Origin: an uncultured Bacteroidales bacterium
GTDB taxonomy: Bacteria > Bacteroidota > Bacteroidia > Bacteroidales > Bacteroidaceae
DNA length: 7,299 nt
Direction: 5' to 3'
Assembly: GCA_937906165.1 (NCBI GenBank)
Contig: CALCYA010000040.1
Location: 1 to 7,299, forward strand
This document shows positions 5,679 to 7,299 of the stretch, one piece after another. The position numbers and the translations under genes were made by a program. The first letter of the stretch is position 1. Each line of letters opens with the position of its first letter. Below the pieces are notes generated by a model. It made no database searches, was not told the origin of the DNA, and worked only from the letters and a program-made list of their open reading frames with translations.

Positions 5679-7094
5679 ATGAAGAGAATATTCTCATGTT
5701 TTTTATTGGCTATTGCCACATTGTTGACATTTACGCAATGTGATGACAATACCGGGTCCATTGGCGGTAGCCTTGTGCCCGAGAATGATATAATTACAGC
5801 CGAGACAAAGACTTTTTATGCTACAAGCAACACCATAATGGCAAACGACTCAATCCTTGCCAATACAAGTGATGTATATCTGGGTATGTACACCGATGAG
5901 GAGTCCAGAACTGTCTTCAGTTCAAGCTTTGTGACTCAGTTCGGCTGTACCGAGGATTTTGAGTTCCCTATGGAAGGTGTTGTGGATGACAGTGCTTCGT
6001 ATACAAAGCTCCGTCTCTATTTCAATGAGTATTATGGCGATTCTCTCAACGCTATGCGATGCGAGGTGTATGAACTTGATAATACCCTTCAGGAGGGCGT
6101 GCCTTACTATACAAACTTCGACCCCGAGGAACTGTATGACGTAGAGAAGAAGCCTCTGGCTGCCAAGACTTTCAACGTGATTGATTATAATGTACACGAT
6201 ACAATCCTCAACAGTGACAACTATGCACGTCACATTGAGATTGTACTCCCAAACAGCATCGGTAACAGGTTCATCAGCAAGTTTTATGAGAAGGATGCCG
6301 AGGGTAATATCGTTGGCAAAAAGTATTTCGCAAACTCCGAGGTATTCATCAATGATATCTTCAAGGGTATATATGTGAAGTGTGTGCAGGGTGACGGTAC
6401 AATTCTCAAGATATATCGTGCCCGTATTGATGTGGGCTTCAAGCGTCTGATCAAGAGCAGCAGCGGTGCGTTGGATTCAATCCAGGCGCTCTCGGCTCCG
6501 TTCTATTCAGGTAAGGAGGTGTTGCAGACAAACAAGTTTGACAACAACGATCTCAAGCCTTTGCTAGACGAGAAAGAGTATACCTACATAAAGACTCCTG
6601 CAGGTCTCTTTACCGAGGTTAAGCTGCCTATATGCGAACTTGTGGAGAACTGCGACACTATAAACTCTGCCAAGATGGTGTTCACACGCTACAACGAAGA
6701 GGGCGGCTCTATGAATTCAGCCCATGGCACATTGCTTATGGTGCGCAAGGCCGATATGTACAAGTTCTTCCTCAAGAACAAACTGAGCGATGGCGAGACC
6801 TCATACCTTGCTTCGTTCGTGAACAGCAGCAACGAGTATGTCTTCGGTAATATCGCGAACCTGTTCAAGCATTGTTACAGGGAGTACACCGAAGGTGTGC
6901 AGAAGGATAGCGATTGGGAGACAAAGAACCCCGATTGGGACAAGGTAGTGCTTATTCCTGTTACAACGACAGAGGATTCAAACGGTAGTGTTGTGAAGAT
7001 TCTGCATGACATAAGCATAAGCAGTATGCGTCTGCGTGGCGGTACAGAGTATGAGATTCCTATCGAGGTTGTGACAAGCAGGTTCAAGAAATAA
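5679..7094 (+). CDS. DUF4270 family lipoprotein, probably surface-exposed
   Basis: A 471-residue predicted lipoprotein of a Bacteroidota family of unknown function. The N-terminus has Lys-Arg, a hydrophobic stretch (ATLLTFTQ) and the lipidated Cys21. The -1 residue is Gln rather than the usual Ala/Gly/Ser, but Bacteroidota lipoboxes are loose. Asp22-Asp23 directly after the cysteine fit the acidic lipoprotein export signal that sends lipoproteins to the outer-membrane surface in this phylum. GSIGGSLVPENDII (26-39) matches the typical DUF4270 opening. The rest is beta-rich with no transmembrane segments and no catalytic motif I recognise; pairs such as SASYTKLRLYFNEYYGDSL and NSAKMVFTRYNEEGGS suggest repeated beta-sandwich units. 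The start at 5679 is set by the signal peptide. It lies 61 bp after the GT5-like gene with no convincing promoter between, so co-transcription is likely, and it ends at the strong terminator at 7106-7144. Confidence 0.85.
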   Translation: MKRIFSCFLLAIATLLTFTQCDDNTGSIGGSLVPENDIITAETKTFYATSNTIMANDSILANTSDVYLGMYTDEESRTVFSSSFVTQFGCTEDFEFPMEGVVDDSASYTKLRLYFNEYYGDSLNAMRCEVYELDNTLQEGVPYYTNFDPEELYDVEKKPLAAKTFNVIDYNVHDTILNSDNYARHIEIVLPNSIGNRFISKFYEKDAEGNIVGKKYFANSEVFINDIFKGIYVKCVQGDGTILKIYRARIDVGFKRLIKSSSGALDSIQALSAPFYSGKEVLQTNKFDNNDLKPLLDEKEYTYIKTPAGLFTEVKLPICELVENCDTINSAKMVFTRYNEEGGSMNSAHGTLLMVRKADMYKFFLKNKLSDGETSYLASFVNSSNEYVFGNIANLFKHCYREYTEGVQKDSDWETKNPDWDKVVLIPVTTTEDSNGSVVKILHDISISSMRLRGGTEYEIPIEVVTSRFKK

Positions 7095-7105
7095 ATATCA
7101 GATAC

Positions 7106-7144
7106 AACAGCGGGCTGCACATTAAGTGCAGCCCGCTGTTTTTT
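7106..7144 (+). terminator. Rho-independent terminator after the DUF4270 gene
   Basis: Arms AACAGCGGGCTGCAC (7106-7120) and GTGCAGCCCGCTGTT (7126-7140) pair perfectly over 15 bp, with loop ATTAA. A run of six T residues (7139-7144) starts within the last two bases of the stem. It begins 11 bp after the stop codon and ends the GT5-like/DUF4270 transcript. This is the most canonical intrinsic terminator in the window. Confidence 0.95.
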
Positions 7145-7215
7145 ATATAGCTTGTCAGTATGTAAGCAAAGAACAGGCTGTCTTTAATAAGACCCTTTCA
7201 GGTGGGGGCCTATGG

Positions 7216-7290
7216 TTCCGAACGAGTGAAACGACGAGGAATATCAAAAACCGCGGAAAATGTCATGCTGGAACGAAGTGAAGCATCTCA
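7216..7290. repeat. Two related short palindromic intergenic repeat units
   Basis: The 155 bp after the terminator contain no gene. Two diverged units are visible. The first (7216-7245) starts TTCC and closes GGAA, enclosing AACGAGTGAA; the second (7261-7290) has arms ATGCT and AGCAT around GGAACGAAGTGA. Both share the core AACGA(A)GTGAA and an inverted-repeat layout. The second resembles the 'TCATtCtGAaCGAAGtGAAgaATCTC' type of short interspersed repeat I recall from many Bacteroidota genomes. The copy number cannot be known from this window, and the second unit may continue past its end. Confidence 0.5.
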
Positions 7291-7299
7291 AGAACGTGA

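Noticed and set aside
5306..5761. Open frame of 151 codons on the minus strand spanning the end of the GT5-like gene and the start of the DUF4270 gene
   Set aside because: Composition and position are those of an antisense shadow; no recognisable motif and no promoter or spacing support.

Overview
This 7.3 kb window looks like chromosomal DNA from a member of the Bacteroidota, most likely order Bacteroidales. The evidence is: A-rich translation starts without Shine-Dalgarno sequences; promoter matches to the Bacteroides TTTG / TAnnTTTG consensus; a DUF4270 lipoprotein with acidic residues after the lipid-bearing cysteine; a Bacteroides-type PanD; and a short 'glycogen synthase'-like protein typical of this group. 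No mobile element, CRISPR array, tRNA or rRNA is visible.

Layout. Positions 1-53 hold nothing I can call. On the minus strand (54-1782) an AraC-family regulator lies upstream of a SIMPL-domain (DUF541) exported protein. A perfect 14-bp inverted repeat and a candidate promoter sit between them. Divergent from the regulator, across 172 bp, is a plus-strand outer-membrane beta-barrel protein (1955-3238), which ends at an 18-bp perfect hairpin shared with the convergent pan genes. On the minus strand, panC (4502-3651) and panD (3648-3301) form a two-gene unit with a 2-bp gap. It encodes the beta-alanine and pantothenate-forming steps of the vitamin B5/CoA pathway. Divergent from panC, a near-consensus promoter (4735-4766) drives a 271-residue GT5-like protein (4802-5617), followed after 61 bp by a DUF4270 lipoprotein (5679-7094). 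A strong intrinsic terminator (7106-7144) ends this unit. The last 155 bp are non-coding and contain two related short hairpin-like repeat units.

How the genes fit together. panC and panD belong to one biochemical pathway. The AraC regulator and the divergent porin are a plausible regulator-target pair, but this is inferred from position only. The least explained part is the GT5-like protein plus DUF4270 lipoprotein unit. The first looks like glycogen synthase reduced to its N-terminal domain, with the nucleotide-sugar-binding and catalytic motifs replaced, so it is probably not a working glycogen synthase despite the usual database name. No complete new defence or mobile system is visible; this unit is the best candidate for undescribed biology.
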